Below are positions 13,090-23,733 of a stretch of 57,682 nucleotides of DNA, one piece after another. Numbering within the stretch: position 1 is the first letter of the stretch; every line of letters starts with the position of its first letter. Made by a program: the position numbers and the translations under genes. Source of the DNA: Pezizomycotina sp. ARF18 (Eukaryota; Ascomycota); the NCBI GenBank assembly GCA_002224055.1, contig AZLU01000251.1, forward strand, positions 1-57,682, written 5' to 3'. The notes under the pieces were generated by a model that was not told the DNA's origin, did no database searches, and worked only from the letters and a program-made list of their open reading frames with translations.

Positions 13090-14053
13090 AAGAAACCTAA
13101 GAACCTTGTCATGGATTCATTGTCTAGTTAGGGAAGTTGATTACCTTTTTTTTTCTATATGGTTCATGACATGGGGCAGTTAAGAGAAAAGTCATTGCCT
13201 AGAACGATTAACAAAAAAAAAAAAAAAAAAAAAAGAGAGAGAGAGAGAGAGAGGAAAGAGAGAAGACGAAGAAATGGAAGAAAAGAAAAGAAAAGGGCTC
13301 TTCGCTTATATGAAGAGTACAGATGTTTAAGACGCAATGTTATTCTGCTAGCATTGCCCCGGCATTAGGTCATGGTTCTTTTAGTTGTTTTTCCTAGGAA
13401 GGCGCGGTGTTATTCTTATAATATTCCATGATAGCGAATGTTACAAGAAGATCTGGGGATTAGCCTATCACTAGAATACCATCCAGTGGAGTCACATGTG
13501 CCACGATATCAGACATGGATAGTTCAAGCCGCGCTTGTCTCGCCGGCGACTTTGAGCCGCCAGGGACGAAAAGCCGCGATCAGAAAATACAAGGGAATTT
13601 ACTTCGCGGCCGGGATCATGCTATTCATTATTTTTCTTTTCTTTCCCCCTGGAAACATTGCCGATTCACGGCAGCAGTAAAGCGAACCTGGATAAATTGC
13701 GGCGCAGACATCCGTGTAACAAACTAGCGACTGTGTCAAATATCACCTTCTGTTAACGGCCTGAAGAATTTTTTCCTTCCTTTCCTTCCTTGTTTTTTAA
13801 ATTCTTCTGGAATTTCAGTCACTTCTTATCGCCTAATATCGCAATGAGTCTTCCAGATTCTTATTCTCTTCCAAATCTATAAAACTTAGCCGTTGATACA
13901 TGGGATCGCCAGGATTAATGGATGATAATGTCTCTGGAAATATATGAATTTCCGTGATCACGCGATTTTTTTTTTTTTCTTCGTTGACCCCTGACTTTAC
14001 CGGCAATATATATACAACAAAAAATGTCCGGAGACTCATCCTAACCTTTTCTT

Positions 14054-14090
<37 letters not shown>

Positions 14091-14518
14091 GCAATATAGA
14101 GTTCAAGACCTTCCGTTACGGGAACAGCTCTAGAAAGTAACGGAATGATTTTGATTCTGATTCTTAAGCGATTGGGTCAATTACATCTATCTATCTGAAG
14201 CATTCTTACGCACCCTTGCGTTTCGCCTTACCACGTTCGCTCTTGCCTATTGCCATGTTCCACAACTTTTGTAATCAACTTCGTCGGCCAAGATTAACAC
14301 ATAGTGATTATTACTACTTGTCTTTTTTTTTTTTTTTTTTACTACGAATGACTATGATGTTTTGTCTATTGATATTCTGATGTAACCAGAAGACTAACAG
14401 TCATGACTGTCTGGCCGGTAAAGAGTTCACGCGCTGCGCTTGTCGTTAATTTGTTCAAATACAGGGTCGCGATACACGCCTTTCCTATCTTTACATTCGC
14501 AAAAAACTTGTAGTCGGA
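13090..14518. other. Intergenic, no supportable gene
   Basis: Contains 22 A at 13,213-13,234 running directly into nine GA units (13,235-13,252), and a long T-rich tract at 14,046-14,090. A plus frame at 13,438-13,680 (80 codons, hydrophobic C-terminus) was considered but has no recognisable feature. Confidence 0.5.
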
Positions 14519-14764
14519 TTAATTAATCGCATTGCATGCGATTATTATATATATGCAGTTTCTAATTCGGCCGTATAATTGATATTTTGGAAAGAATTCA
14601 GAAATAAATGCTATGTAAGTTGCTTTCTCGGTCCGATAGAGATAAGATACTACAGTTATGGAGGTGTGATTCACAGTCATTTCTTTTTGGTCGGACCATA
14701 ATGTCGTCTCGTGCTCCTGTTCTTTGATTTCGATCGTGTACTCTATGTGCTCGAGTTTCTCCAC
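14519..14764 (-). CDS. Possible small ORF or 3' exon, unknown
   Basis: An 81-codon frame starting MEKLEHIEYTIEIKEQEHE. Residues alternate charged and hydrophobic in the first 60 positions, suggesting beta strands, and a hydrophobic tail follows. It lies 160 bases downstream of the gene relic at 14,924-15,647. A possible acceptor (GAGCAG) precedes the ATG, so it could be that gene's last exon. AT-rich composition makes a chance frame possible. Confidence 0.25.
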   Translation of the reverse strand: MEKLEHIEYTIEIKEQEHETTLWSDQKEMTVNHTSITVVSYLYRTEKATYIAFISEFFPKYQLYGRIRNCIYIIIACNAIN

Positions 14765-14923
14765 TCTGCTCGAATCATTCGATCAAAGTAACCGGAGATT
14801 TAGTTATAACTAATACAGTGTATATTCGTTCTATTACGAAGATGAACTCTGAATAATTAGCATGCTCATTTAACGAAGAACATGAGACAATTTGGACTGA
14901 AAGTAACCAGATCGCGATAGCAA

Positions 14924-15647
14924 TCATATCGCAACGGACGTAACTTGCTGCAGCTTACTACGTTCTGTATTCATACTCTCTAATAGCTCCGTGGAATCGC
15001 AATACCCATTAGTGCGTTTCTGATCCTCTAAAGTGATAATCATGCCGTTACCCATCTGGCACTCTAAGAGGGTCTGGTCTGCATCGTCGAGGAGGAAGGT
15101 TTCGTAGGTCGTATCCTTCCAGGAGCTAATTATTTTGCGGGCAACCGTCCGCGGCTTCGTCTTCGGAAAACTATATAGAAGCGTGAGCGATGGGGTCGGC
15201 TTCGAAAGCCTTTATGTCTTGTCGGAAATATTGCAGCCTTGGCCTATTCTGTGAACGCAGGCCTGGATTAGCGAGTAGTTGCATTATGGTTTTACTCGTA
15301 GCTATGAGGACGGAATTTTGGGTAACGTGGTAATTTTTTTTTTTTCTGGGATGTTCAATAAAATGGAAATGCTGTACGTTCTTTCTTAATATTGAGGGCA
15401 ATGGCGATATTTATATTTCTGCATGCAAAGCGTATGTCTTGAAAAGGACCGGAGATAGCGTTGGGTTTCGCAAGAACTCCCAAGTTCTCCCTAAATTTCC
15501 ATTGAAATGTAACCGGTTATCATTTGAATGAAGCATTACACGTGGAGAGAAAGCCTGATACTTTCTGGTAGTTTTCAAGTCTACGGTGGTGATTGTCTCT
15601 ATCAGCTTGAGATATCCAAATCAGTTTTATCCCATACACTTTGACAT
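14924..15647 (-). pseudogene. Relic of an unknown gene
   Basis: One frame is protein-like for about 150 codons from near 15,620 to 15,175, interrupted by a single TAA near 15,410. It includes KTTRKYQAFSPRVMLHSNDN, NLGRTWEFLRNPTLSPVLF and RLQYFRQDIKAFEADPIAHA. It then continues in another frame to a TGA at 14,924, with TVARKIISSWKDTTYETFLL and CQMGNGMIITLEDQKRTNGY. A likely start is the ATG at 15,647, with another frame break soon after it. The mix of charged and aromatic residues, and the way the open frame passes from one reading frame to the next, suggest one decayed or indel-damaged gene. I do not recognise the family. It lies next to the minisatellite and transposon block, where decay is expected. 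Confidence 0.4.
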
Positions 15648-15716
15648 GAGTTTGCGGGAATCAATCTGAAAGGAAAGATAAGTAGTGCCAAGTTCACTTT
15701 CTACACTATGACTTGT

Positions 15717-15818
15717 TCAAATTCTGCGAAATCCTGAGGTTTGCAAAATCTGCGAATTTCACAGAATTTGTCGATGCATATTCTGCGAATTTTATAAAAT
15801 TTACAAAAAAACAAAATA
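15717..15818. repeat. Left part of CTGCGAA/TTCGCAG minisatellite
   Basis: Degenerate copies of ATTCTGCGAAATT and its reverse complement recur about every 20-30 bases (near 15,721, 15,748 and 15,781, with a mutated inverse copy near 15,760). The same motif continues on the other side of the transposon, so the element appears to have inserted into this array. Confidence 0.8.
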
Positions 15819-15871
15819 ACGTGGGCACTAGCCTGCGAGCCGGCACCGGCCAGCGAGCCAGCCATGCCAAG
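15819..15871 (+). repeat. Left terminal inverted repeat of the Fot1-like element
   Basis: About 53 bases pairing with 17,887-17,937. This copy keeps GGCACC where the right copy (reverse-complemented) has AGTACC, so CA was lost only in the right copy, as expected from RIP acting unevenly. Confidence 0.85.
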
Positions 15872-16044
15872 AAATGCCAAGACCACACTAAAATGACCAT
15901 AAAATTCCATATATATATGTAAAAAATGACAATCGAAGGCTCGAAACTACGAAATAGTAATGGGAAGAACTATCTAGGGTCCTAACCAACCGCGTGTTTA
16001 AAATTATATAGTAATTATATAGTAAAATAAACAATAGGTAGGGT

Positions 16045-17650
16045 TCTAGCCCTAGTCCTCTTCCTCTGTCCTATTTCTCTTTCTCCCGGCTATTGCCTGT
16101 AGATATAGCTCCCGCGCTAGCTGCTCCGTATAGCCTTTCCGCAACTTCGCGTTTTCTGCTCTGGTGACGCGTATATTTATAGTATCGATGCCCGCTAGTA
16201 GCTTATTATTATCTAATACTTTAGCCTTACTAATATGCGTACGGCTACCGGGCTCTGTCGCCTTTTGATCCCGGTTCCGGGCGCGTAACTTAATATTTTT
16301 TACCTTCTATATATCTATTTGTTTAAAGGACGTAGCTGTAGCCTTATAAATCTTATTAAATAGGGATATAATAGGCGCTGGAAGCCTAGGTTTAGTCGAT
16401 AATATCTTTTCTAACGTCGTTAGATACTGTGCTAGGTTAGTTTTATCGCGGGGGGTAGCTAAATCCGTTAGATCTAAGCCTCGAACTAAAGGGGAGATCT
16501 TTATAATCTACGTTAGTTCTTTAATATTTACCGGCTTTTATAGCTATTTATTAAATCGGGTATTTATTTTAATACGTATATAGGTTTAAATAGTATAGCT
16601 CCGGCGTATTTCTAGGCGCCTCGTATAATATTAGGCGTAAAACTAAGGTCGCGGCCTTAGTTATTAGCTAAATAAAGTCTCTTTTATTATCGGGGCTCTA
16701 TTATAGCGTATAAAGTCTTTAATAAGCCTACTATATTTTCTTTAATAGACGCTAAAGATACCGATATCTAATAGCTATATTAGGTAAGTAGTATGAGGAG
16801 GTAAATAAAGGAGTATAATTCTATTATCTAGGTAAATTTTAATAAATTTAACTAATAAATAGCTACTATGCTTATTTAATATAAATATAGTATAGCCCCC
16901 CCTTTTAATCTTAAAGAGCGTACGGTAAAAAATACGTAGAAGCTACTTAACGCCTAGATCGTTATTTAATATATTGTTATCGCTAATAGCCTATTACTAC
17001 CCGGGCGTGGCGTATATCCTTAATATAGTCTAATAGGTAAGATTTACCCCTAAATATTACTATCGCGCTAGTACGTTACCGTTTATATTAATATACTTAA
17101 TTATAGTAATTAGCTCTCGATTACTATTATATACCTTAAATTTTCGAGATTATAGGCCTCCGGGACTATAATCTAACCGTTAGTAGTAAATCCTCGTAGA
17201 AAGCCTTTTCGTCGACGTTATATATATCGTAATTTTTAAGTTTATATTTATCTCGGGCGTTCTAAAACTTTTAAAAATAATCGACTATTACGGCTAGATA
17301 CTCCGTATGGCTACGCTTATTATCTAGTGTACGGGAATATACCGCGCGGAGCTTAGGATATCGTCTTAAAAAGCGCTTCGGCTAGTTTTTACTGATCTAG
17401 GCGCCGCCAGCTAGCTCTCTAGCTATATAACGTAGTATATATAGCGTATAGGGAAGCCCTAGCTATATAATTTAGTATACTAGGCCTCGATAGTACTCTC
17501 GTAGCGTCGGTAAGGAGCTATAGCTAGGGCTACTTCTACACAGGGACTTATACGGGCGTCCTTTATTCTAGTACTTTAAAGTTAAAGGGGGGACCCTAAA
17601 AAATAATGCCGTTTTGTTGAGAGATAGTCTATTTCTAGCGCGATAGCTAT
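16045..17650 (-). pseudogene. RIP-inactivated Fot1/pogo transposase
   Basis: The C-terminal 130 codons or so (about 16,445-16,052) are open except for one TAG. They read LDLTDLATPRDKTNLAQYLT, then PRLPAPIISLFNKIYKATAT, and after the stop KVKNIKLRARNRDQKATEPG and LARELYLQAIAGRKRNRTEE. Upstream, the DDE core keeps its order but has TAA or TAG where Gln is expected, which is what CAA/CAG become under C-to-T change. The 5' limit is not visible because decay is heavier there. No autonomous activity is possible from this copy. Confidence 0.8.
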
Positions 17651-17886
17651 TAAGGGCTTCCGTTAGGCGTGCTTCCTTTTACCGGGCGTTAGGCTCGAAT
17701 ACGGTAGTTAACTGGCCATGGTAATGTCTGAGCGCGTTAGTATTATTTAATATGTATTCTATTAATTATAATATGTATAATCGATAAGCTTTTTGTTGGG
17801 ATGTATACATATAGGGGGCCCGGAGCCACGATAGTGCCCGGGAATAGCTATTTATTTATTTTTTTTTATATGGTAGCTACCGTTGT

Positions 17887-17937
17887 CTTGGCAACTGCTC
17901 GCTGGCCGGTACTGGCTCGCAGGATAGTGCCCCACGT
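17887..17937 (-). repeat. Right terminal inverted repeat of the Fot1-like element
   Basis: Reverse complement of the left end with a few substitutions and small gaps. It ends at CCCACGT, directly before the right part of the CTGCGAA minisatellite. Confidence 0.85.
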
Positions 17938-18312
17938 ATGCGGAATCCGCAGATTTGCTTAATAAAAACTGCGAACTCCCGCAGATTATGTTGTTTTTTC
18001 TCATACAAAACCTGCGAACTTCGCAGAATATGTTCATTTTTCTCATACAAAATCTGCGATTTTGTTTAATTTCTCACACTAAATCTGCAAAGTTCGCAGA
18101 ATTTGTTGACATATTCTGCGAAGTTAAAAAATTAAAAATTTCGCAGAATTTGTATATAAATCTGTGAAATTTTTATTTTTTCCACTTCGCAGATTTTACT
18201 ATGATTAAGGTCGAGTAATTTCTGCGAAATATTTGTAAATTCTGCGAAATTTTATTATTTTGGTGGGAGAGGGTTGTAAATTCTGTGAAGTTCGCAGAAT
18301 TTGTTAATAAAT
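17938..18312. repeat. Right part of CTGCGAA/TTCGCAG minisatellite
   Basis: At least a dozen copies of CTGCGAA or TTCGCAG, with near matches such as CTGTGAA, occur in both orientations. They often form imperfect palindromes such as CTGCAAAGTTCGCAG and CTGCGAAC..TTCGCAG, separated by AT-rich spacers. The units could fold into short hairpins. No ORF is supported across it. It ends about 120 bases from the stop codon of the first tandem-array gene. Confidence 0.85.
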
Positions 18313-18434
18313 TGAAAGCATAGTGTCTAACTTAGAGAATCAAGCGGATCTCTATGTGACACCGCATCGATATCGTGTCGTGGTTACAAAACCTGTATCT
18401 AGGATCTGTTTTCAAGTGGGTGAATATATCCATA

Positions 18435-18877
18435 TTATTTTGCACGAAATACACGGGTTTTGTAACAGCGTAACTGAATAAGGAGATAATTCTTGAAAGT
18501 TCGATTACTATTTAGATTAAATATAGGGTCACTGGTTTGAAAACCCGTAGCTATCTTAATCTTGCAGTATTCCGTGATCTGCTTAACAGGTACTATCCCT
18601 TTGCCCCAAATGACAACATTAACCTCATCAATGATCGCCTGTGCCTCGCAACGTCCGGTTTCTTCGCGCTGTCGTTTTGCTAAATACACTACATGATCAC
18701 TGACCTGCGTAATTATCCAATTTACTTGTTGAGGAGTGAATGCTTTGATTTGTTCTCTCCAAAACCCAAAAATTGCATCAGAGGCCATTGTACCGCTTCT
18801 ACCAGGCAGATATAAACGAGCCTTGACTTAATTTGCCACGCAAAATCTTCCATTTGTTCCTCGAAACTGGATGACAT
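18435..18877 (-). pseudogene. YW-family tandem gene 1 (frame-broken)
   Basis: The probable start at 18,877 gives MSSSFEEQMEDFAWQIKSRL. One frame change near 18,800 leads into a 117-codon frame with DAIFGFWREQIKAFTPQQ followed by VNWIITQVSDHVVYLAKRQR and a polar C-terminus ending at 18,435. The FEEQ start and the aromatic-W helix motif match its neighbour at 19.8-20.0 kb closely (EQ-I/M and FT-QQV-W are shared). There is no signal peptide or membrane segment, so it would be a small cytosolic, mostly helical protein of about 147 residues. Function is unknown. The frame change is either an indel or, less likely, programmed. Confidence 0.55.
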
Positions 18878-19030
18878 CCTGGGATATTTTTCTTAATGAA
18901 CGCTTTGGTATTAAAAGAATTAATGGAGGATAGACTTTTGTCCCTTCTAGATATTGAGTGCTTAGGCGAGTTCTATGTGGAATTCTTTTGAATATAGTGT
19001 TCGAGTGGAATATAGAGGAGCGGGTAGGTT

Positions 19031-19040
19031 TTTTATATAG
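19031..19040 (-). promoter_or_regulatory. Putative TATA box of YW-family gene 1
   Basis: CTATATAAAA on the minus strand, about 155 bases before the probable ATG at 18,877. A similar CTATATAA lies about 180 bases before the start of the intact gene at 24,697-25,065. Confidence 0.35.
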
Positions 19041-19802
19041 ACTATACGAACAAAATAATGCCCCCTAATTGAAAGGGATCGTTCTTAACATAACTCGTTG
19101 AGCCTTCTGTCCTTATTCATGTCATTAACGCTTTTTGAAAGCTCAAGGTTCCATCGTTTTGAGCTTCGATCTTCATCTCCCTGTACTGAAGTTTCATCGT
19201 TCCTCAGTATGAGGACTCCGATGTATCGAGGGAGCCTTGTAGTTTTCAACGAGCTTAACTTCCCCGATGATTATAGAAATACCAGTCGGTTTTGTATAAC
19301 AGCTTATATAATACATAGCTTCTTTATTAGCCAGGAATTAGCTTAACAGAGGCCAGAGTTATCTATTCCAGCAAGGCAACGCCAATCACTACTTTCAAGA
19401 GCTTCTTCGTATGAAACACTTAAAGAAGTGTTTGATATATATTTTTTAGGAAACCTAAAAGCTTGAGTTTACTGATAGGTTTTGAGGAAAGCTGACAAGG
19501 GCATATATAGAGCTTGCTCTCTAAAGCGAAAACTAAGAATAAATTATTACTATGATATAGTTAAACATAGGTTATACGAATAAGTGCTGCTAGATATTGC
19601 TAGAGGTTTTGCAGTCTATGAAAGCTAGCGCTCGAGGAAGATACAAATTTTTCGAGATAGAATAGCTACCCCGAGCCCTGCGCTACTTAGTGAACATTTT
19701 CCCGTCGGGCTTTACAGATAATCTAATGAACGCCAACAGTCAACGTCATTAACATCCTTGGTAAGCTCTTCACAGAAACATGGCCCTTTCCCTTCAGGCT
19801 TT

Positions 19803-19999
19803 TTAACGTGTGTTCCACATATCTTTCGATCTGCGTAACATCCACCCCACTTGTTGATCGGTAAAGCCTTCCATTTGTTGGCTCCAATATTGGACGATAT
19901 CCCCAGTAGCAAGTTCTAGGTGCTCCCGTGCATAAAAGGATAAGCCACGGTCGCGATTCTTTAGGTAAACTCAATTATTTGTTCTTCAAAGAGTGGCAT
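19803..19999 (-). pseudogene. YW-family tandem gene 2 (frame-broken, short)
   Basis: The start at 19,999 reads MPLFEEQIIEFT and then stops; the family sequence resumes in another frame as HLELATGDIVQYWSQQMEGF, followed by TDQQVGWMLRRSKDMWNTR and a stop at 19,803. It aligns well with gene 1: D-x-I/V-x-x-[FY]W at the core and F-T-x-QQV-x-W after it. Other frames stay open downstream to 19,712, so the true 3' part may lie there after another frame change. Confidence 0.5.
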
Positions 20000-20525
20000 T
20001 TTGAGACTCGTTCGTTGGCGTATAGGGATGAGAGTGAAAGATTTGGCTTTTTCTAGGGCTGGTACGTTATTTTTGAGTAAATTTAAGAGCTTCGAATATG
20101 ACGGTAATGTTAAGGTGAATTTCCGAAGTCCTCGTTTAGGAAGATAGTGTTATACATATTAATCTTTATAGATGTGACCGGAATCAAATATTTATCTTTT
20201 CTTCCATTATTCTGCAATTTGAACTCGTTCTTTCTTGCCATCAACGAGCTCGGCGGTTACTGGAGAAGAATGGATTCAGTACGGTATCACTGAGATCTAC
20301 TGCAGCAGGCCATTGATAAAGCAGAATCTTCTATTTACAGAATCAATATCCGAACTGCATCTTTCTGTGACCAGATAATGAATTATCGCTTTCAGGACCA
20401 TTTCTCTCCATAAGTTTACAGAATAAGTGCCTAAAAAAGATCTCTCTAGGTCCGACGGCTCTTCCCGACGACCGCTACGGATCGATTCCCGTGTTACTCA
20501 AATTAACCTCCAACAAGTTCATTAT

Positions 20526-21018
20526 CTACCATACGCTTAAGCATTCTATTTTTATGGTACCGGATAGACAAGACGTATAATAGTCATTCTTGTCCCGTTT
20601 GGTCGTTGTTATTGTTATTGTTCTTAGGAATAAGTAGTAATCCTCTCTCGCCCTTGTGAAAAGACTTTTATGGGCTGGTGAGACTGCTTCACTATCCGTT
20701 TCCTGATTTACCTTACCCGTGTCCTGGTTGCCCCTATTAACGTCTTTAATAAGCTTATATGTAATACATTCTCTGTTTCTTTCGAAAAGTTCTTTCAACT
20801 TGAATCCCACGTCGCTGCTGACCTGCTCAATCATTAGGCGCATTTGCTCTAATGCCCAGCTTTCGATTTTTGCTGCCCAATAATTCAAGATTTCGACTAG
20901 AGGGTGTTTGGCGATCTCCTACGCAAGATCTGGTGGGCTTTCTCATTTAGCTTTGCTTCACGCTACTCGAACCGGTCGTTGACTTCTTTCGCTGGAACTT
21001 TGAAAAGGAACGTACCAT
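20526..21018 (-). pseudogene. YW-family tandem gene 3 (N-terminus broken)
   Basis: The open part encodes LVEILNYWAAKIESWALEQM, then RLMIEQVSSDVGFKLKELFE and a long polar C-terminus rich in Thr, Asp and Lys, ending at 20,526. Upstream, RFE-stop-REAKLNEKAHQ and DLA-stop-EIAKHP have TAG where Gln would fit, with a change of frame between them. A possible start is the ATG at 21,018. The order of features (N-terminal charged helix, EIAKHPLVEI, YW, second helix) follows the family. Its C-terminus is longer than that of genes 6 and 7. Confidence 0.45.
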
Positions 21019-21506
21019 TTTGCGAGATTAGAAGTTAGTTGTGTAAAATCTAAAAATTCACGCATAAACAAATCTTGCAGGATAAATCCAAGTCGATTCC
21101 AAATCCGAGTCGGCATGTTAATTGGTTGAACGGAAATCGTGCTTCAGTTGGACAAAGTAAAAGCGCCTTCAAGCTTGATATCAAGATATGAATAACCCTA
21201 TCAAGACTACAAGACAGCGAAAGGTGATCCCCATTATTATATATCGGGTTATAAAGAATGGAATCTGAAATGAAGGATATGGGTCATTAAAGATTTGGAA
21301 ATATGAGTTTAAGCAAAGCTTAGGGTATAGTGAGGAGGAAAATAAAGCGAATCCGGAAGACTGAATTTAAGTATCCCGTTTTACCTGCTGTGAATCCGTC
21401 CACGTGAATGAAGGTCATTGATCTACCTTGTGATAAGCGTTAATGCATGTCAGCATGTTCCTAATATTACAAATTCCCTCTGTCCTTTATCTTCCTCCTC
21501 TGTGAA

Positions 21507-21704
21507 CTATCTGACCATATAGTCATCTACCGAAATCATCATATTCTTTAATTAGTTCTCATTGTCGGCAACGGCCCACAGTATTGGCCCCCAATATTTT
21601 ATAATAGCGCGGGCAATATCTGGACCTATTTGAGGACACTCTCGGAAAAATTTTGAGGCGTGGAGCCCGAGGTTGTTTCGAACTCTCTCATACAGTAATT
21701 CCAT
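21507..21704 (-). pseudogene. YW-family tandem gene 4 (truncated by stop)
   Basis: From the ATG at 21,704: MELLYERVRNNLGLHASKFF, then IGPDIARAIIKYWGPILWAV and DNEN followed by TAA at 21,552. The same frame continues LKNMMISVDDYMVR to a TAG at 21,507. The core matches gene 7 (I-x-x-YWGP-x-L) best, and the in-frame TAA may replace a Gln codon. A further N-terminal part may exist upstream in another frame. Confidence 0.45.
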
Positions 21705-22310
21705 TCTGGGCTGTGGGTGAGGGACGAAGTGTGATACTGGCAGAGGAAATTTACCACCGGCGGATTTAGTTTTCCGTTAAGGAAAAGATTTGGTATTTTT
21801 TTTTTCTTTGATAAATTATTACTTATTATTATTAATAATATTAAATTAAGTAATTCTTGAAAGCAGTTTAGTGAAATGAAATACTGTCCATACCTTGGGC
21901 CATAAAGAAATATGCTCAATTAATTCGCGTAAACTTCAGGCTTCTATAATTTCTAATACTTCATATATCGGCCTAGTGGTCCTTTAAACTCAAGTATCTG
22001 CCTTAATATTATCCATAGCCACGAGAGGTGTATATAATTTTGTAGTCGCAAGCATTACAAAATTGAAAATACAGTTACCCGTCTAAGATACCCGGAACAT
22101 CGCATCCCGCATCGGACAGGCTCGAATTTTATGATTTAAACCAAAATATAATAAGGTTGCTACAACAGTGGCAAGAACTAGGCCAAGCTTTTGGAGTATT
22201 TTTCACGAGTCAATTAATGTTCGCCTCCCAGTGGCTATAAGCAGCTAAATGTGCAAGTATTGGTAATCCGTTAAGAATATAGCTTTGAATTAAAGTAGTC
22301 CTAGAAAGAA

Positions 22311-22704
22311 TCAAGATATTATCTCATTGAAAAGGAAACTGTCTGAAACGGTCATAGGGTTCCAAGGAGCATAGCTTTCCCAAGCCTGAGGCAGTTCTGC
22401 CGTGACGGTTTCTTCCTCCCCTCTTACTTCCTCAACCATCTCCACATCAGTAGTATTAACGATCCTGATAAGATCATCCAAATTACACCTTCCGATTCTT
22501 AGGGCATATTCCGTAAAGTCGCTGATCGCGTAGAACATTTCTTGTCTTTCGTTGAAAGAAAAGTCTCGAATCTTGTCACGCCAATATTCCGTAATCTCCT
22601 TAGCGGCTGTGTGGCGCTGCTCGGGGTCAAGTACCTGTTAGATATCGCGGTATTCCTGATTCGTATCTCAAGAGACACCATCTGTTCGTCAAAATAAGGG
22701 TCAT
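22311..22704 (-). pseudogene. YW-family tandem gene 5 (one frame break)
   Basis: The N-terminal part reads DDPYFDEQMVSLEIRIRNTA, then ISNRYL. After a one- or two-base frame change near 22,630 comes DPEQRHTAAKEITEYWRDKI and then RDFSFNERQEMFYAISDFTE. The C-terminus is acidic (VEMVEEVRGEEETVTAEL) and ends FNEIIS at 22,311. The F-D-EQM start resembles F-E-EQM of gene 1, and the frame change falls at the same place relative to the YW motif. Intact length would be about 130 residues. Confidence 0.5.
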
Positions 22705-23427
22705 CTTGGATTAGATAATGCCCGGAGGAGAATGGAATTTTCTAGTCGTTTTTTGGGGAGTTTTAGTGGTTGGTTATCGACCTAGGTTCTGATATTTTCC
22801 TAGTTTGTTGTATAAGTGAGAATAGCATAGTAAAATTCATCTTTTCAAATGAGGGAAATTATGCTCTATATAGATATTCCCAATCTCTTTTCACTTGAAG
22901 CGTCTATTGCTTCAGGTCAAGCTTTGAGATTTAGTGCTTCAAGATCTGTTATTTTCAGTGTATCTAGTTATGAAATGGAGCTCTGTCGCCCCCAATATCA
23001 AAATCCTTCCTTTTTAAAAAGGGAAGCAATGGAACGGCTTGTTAAGAGAAATTTTCATGGACAGTACTCTTTATAATAAACAGATTCAAACCCTCTAGTT
23101 GGCCAATACAATACCGACGTATGACAATGGGCATGACTTAAAGTTATTTTATACCACCAGTTAAGAAGAAATCTTGGACGTAAATTGAAAGGCACAAGTA
23201 CCATGATTACTCGAGGACTTCGATGTTACAGGTCAAAGAGCTATGCATTAAATTGAAGGTAGATGAACTTTGCTTTTATGGTGCCGGGAGCTATTCGGCG
23301 TGACTGTCTGAATTACCATGCTTAAACTCTCTCGATGTATTATGTACGTAAGTAACATAACCACAGCTACAACAATTAAACCTAGAGTGTAACATTGTTC
23401 TAACTTTAGTATTATTTGCCTCTTCGA

Positions 23428-23733
23428 TTATTCCACCCTGATAAACTTGTTCACCTGGTGGAGTATCGTATCTTCATCAATCGCTCCATAAACCTCTTGA
23501 TAAGATACCAGGCAATGACGTGTGTAGTCCGTAATTCTTTTCTCCATCTTACCGAATCCAGTTTCACCGTGGCGACGCATGTGCGGTTTCCAGTACCTTA
23601 CGATTTCGGATGCTAGGTGACTTGGTGAACCCACGGCTCCCTCAACATTAAAATAAGGCATGGCCAAAACCGTGAGGTCTAGAGTAAACGTCAGCATTTT
23701 ATTCTCGAAATCGGGGACCGGAGCGATTTCCAT
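23428..23733 (-). CDS. YW-family tandem gene 6, intact, 101 aa, unknown function
   Basis: A clean ATG-to-TAA frame with no intron needed. It starts MEIAPVPDFENKMLTFTLDL and contains HLASEIVRYWKPHMRRHGET, then a charged helix (KMEKRITDYTRHCLVSYQEV) and the ending HQVNKFIRVE. There is no signal peptide, transmembrane segment or low-complexity sequence. The predicted fold is helical with the YW pair on an amphipathic helix. It lies about 1.0 kb from gene 5 and 1.3 kb from gene 7, all on the minus strand. Unrecognised family; I infer that it is a diverged paralogue from shared motif order rather than high identity. The surrounding spacer is AT-rich. Confidence 0.6.
   Translation of the reverse strand: MEIAPVPDFENKMLTFTLDLTVLAMPYFNVEGAVGSPSHLASEIVRYWKPHMRRHGETGFGKMEKRITDYTRHCLVSYQEVYGAIDEDTILHQVNKFIRVE

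Larger units (their letters stand above)
15819..17937 (-). mobile_element. Fot1/pogo-like DNA transposon (Tc1/mariner superfamily), RIP-mutated
   Basis: The ends are inverted repeats of about 50 bp. The left end starts ACGTGGGCACTAGCCTGCGA and the reverse complement of the right end starts ACGTGGGGCACTATCCTGCG. Length is 2,119 bp. The flanks contain TA at or within one base of each end, consistent with the TA target of this superfamily. The interior is almost free of CA and TG and very rich in TA, the hallmark of RIP. The minus strand still encodes a recognisable DDE transposase: around 16,843-16,801 it reads YLDNRIILLYLPPHTTYLI followed by a TAG, then LLDIGVFSVY. This is the conserved region around the last catalytic Asp and the LPPHTTHLLQPLDVGVF-type motif of Fot1/pogo enzymes. 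It cannot make an intact transposase. Confidence 0.9.

Noticed and set aside
13438-13680. Plus frame of 80 codons with a C-terminal membrane-like segment
   Set aside because: No homology, no start context, and the hydrophobic end is encoded by a T-rich tract.
15717-18312. Possible CRISPR-like array from regularly repeated CTGCGAA units
   Set aside because: Units are short, degenerate, in both orientations and irregularly spaced, and the genome is eukaryotic.
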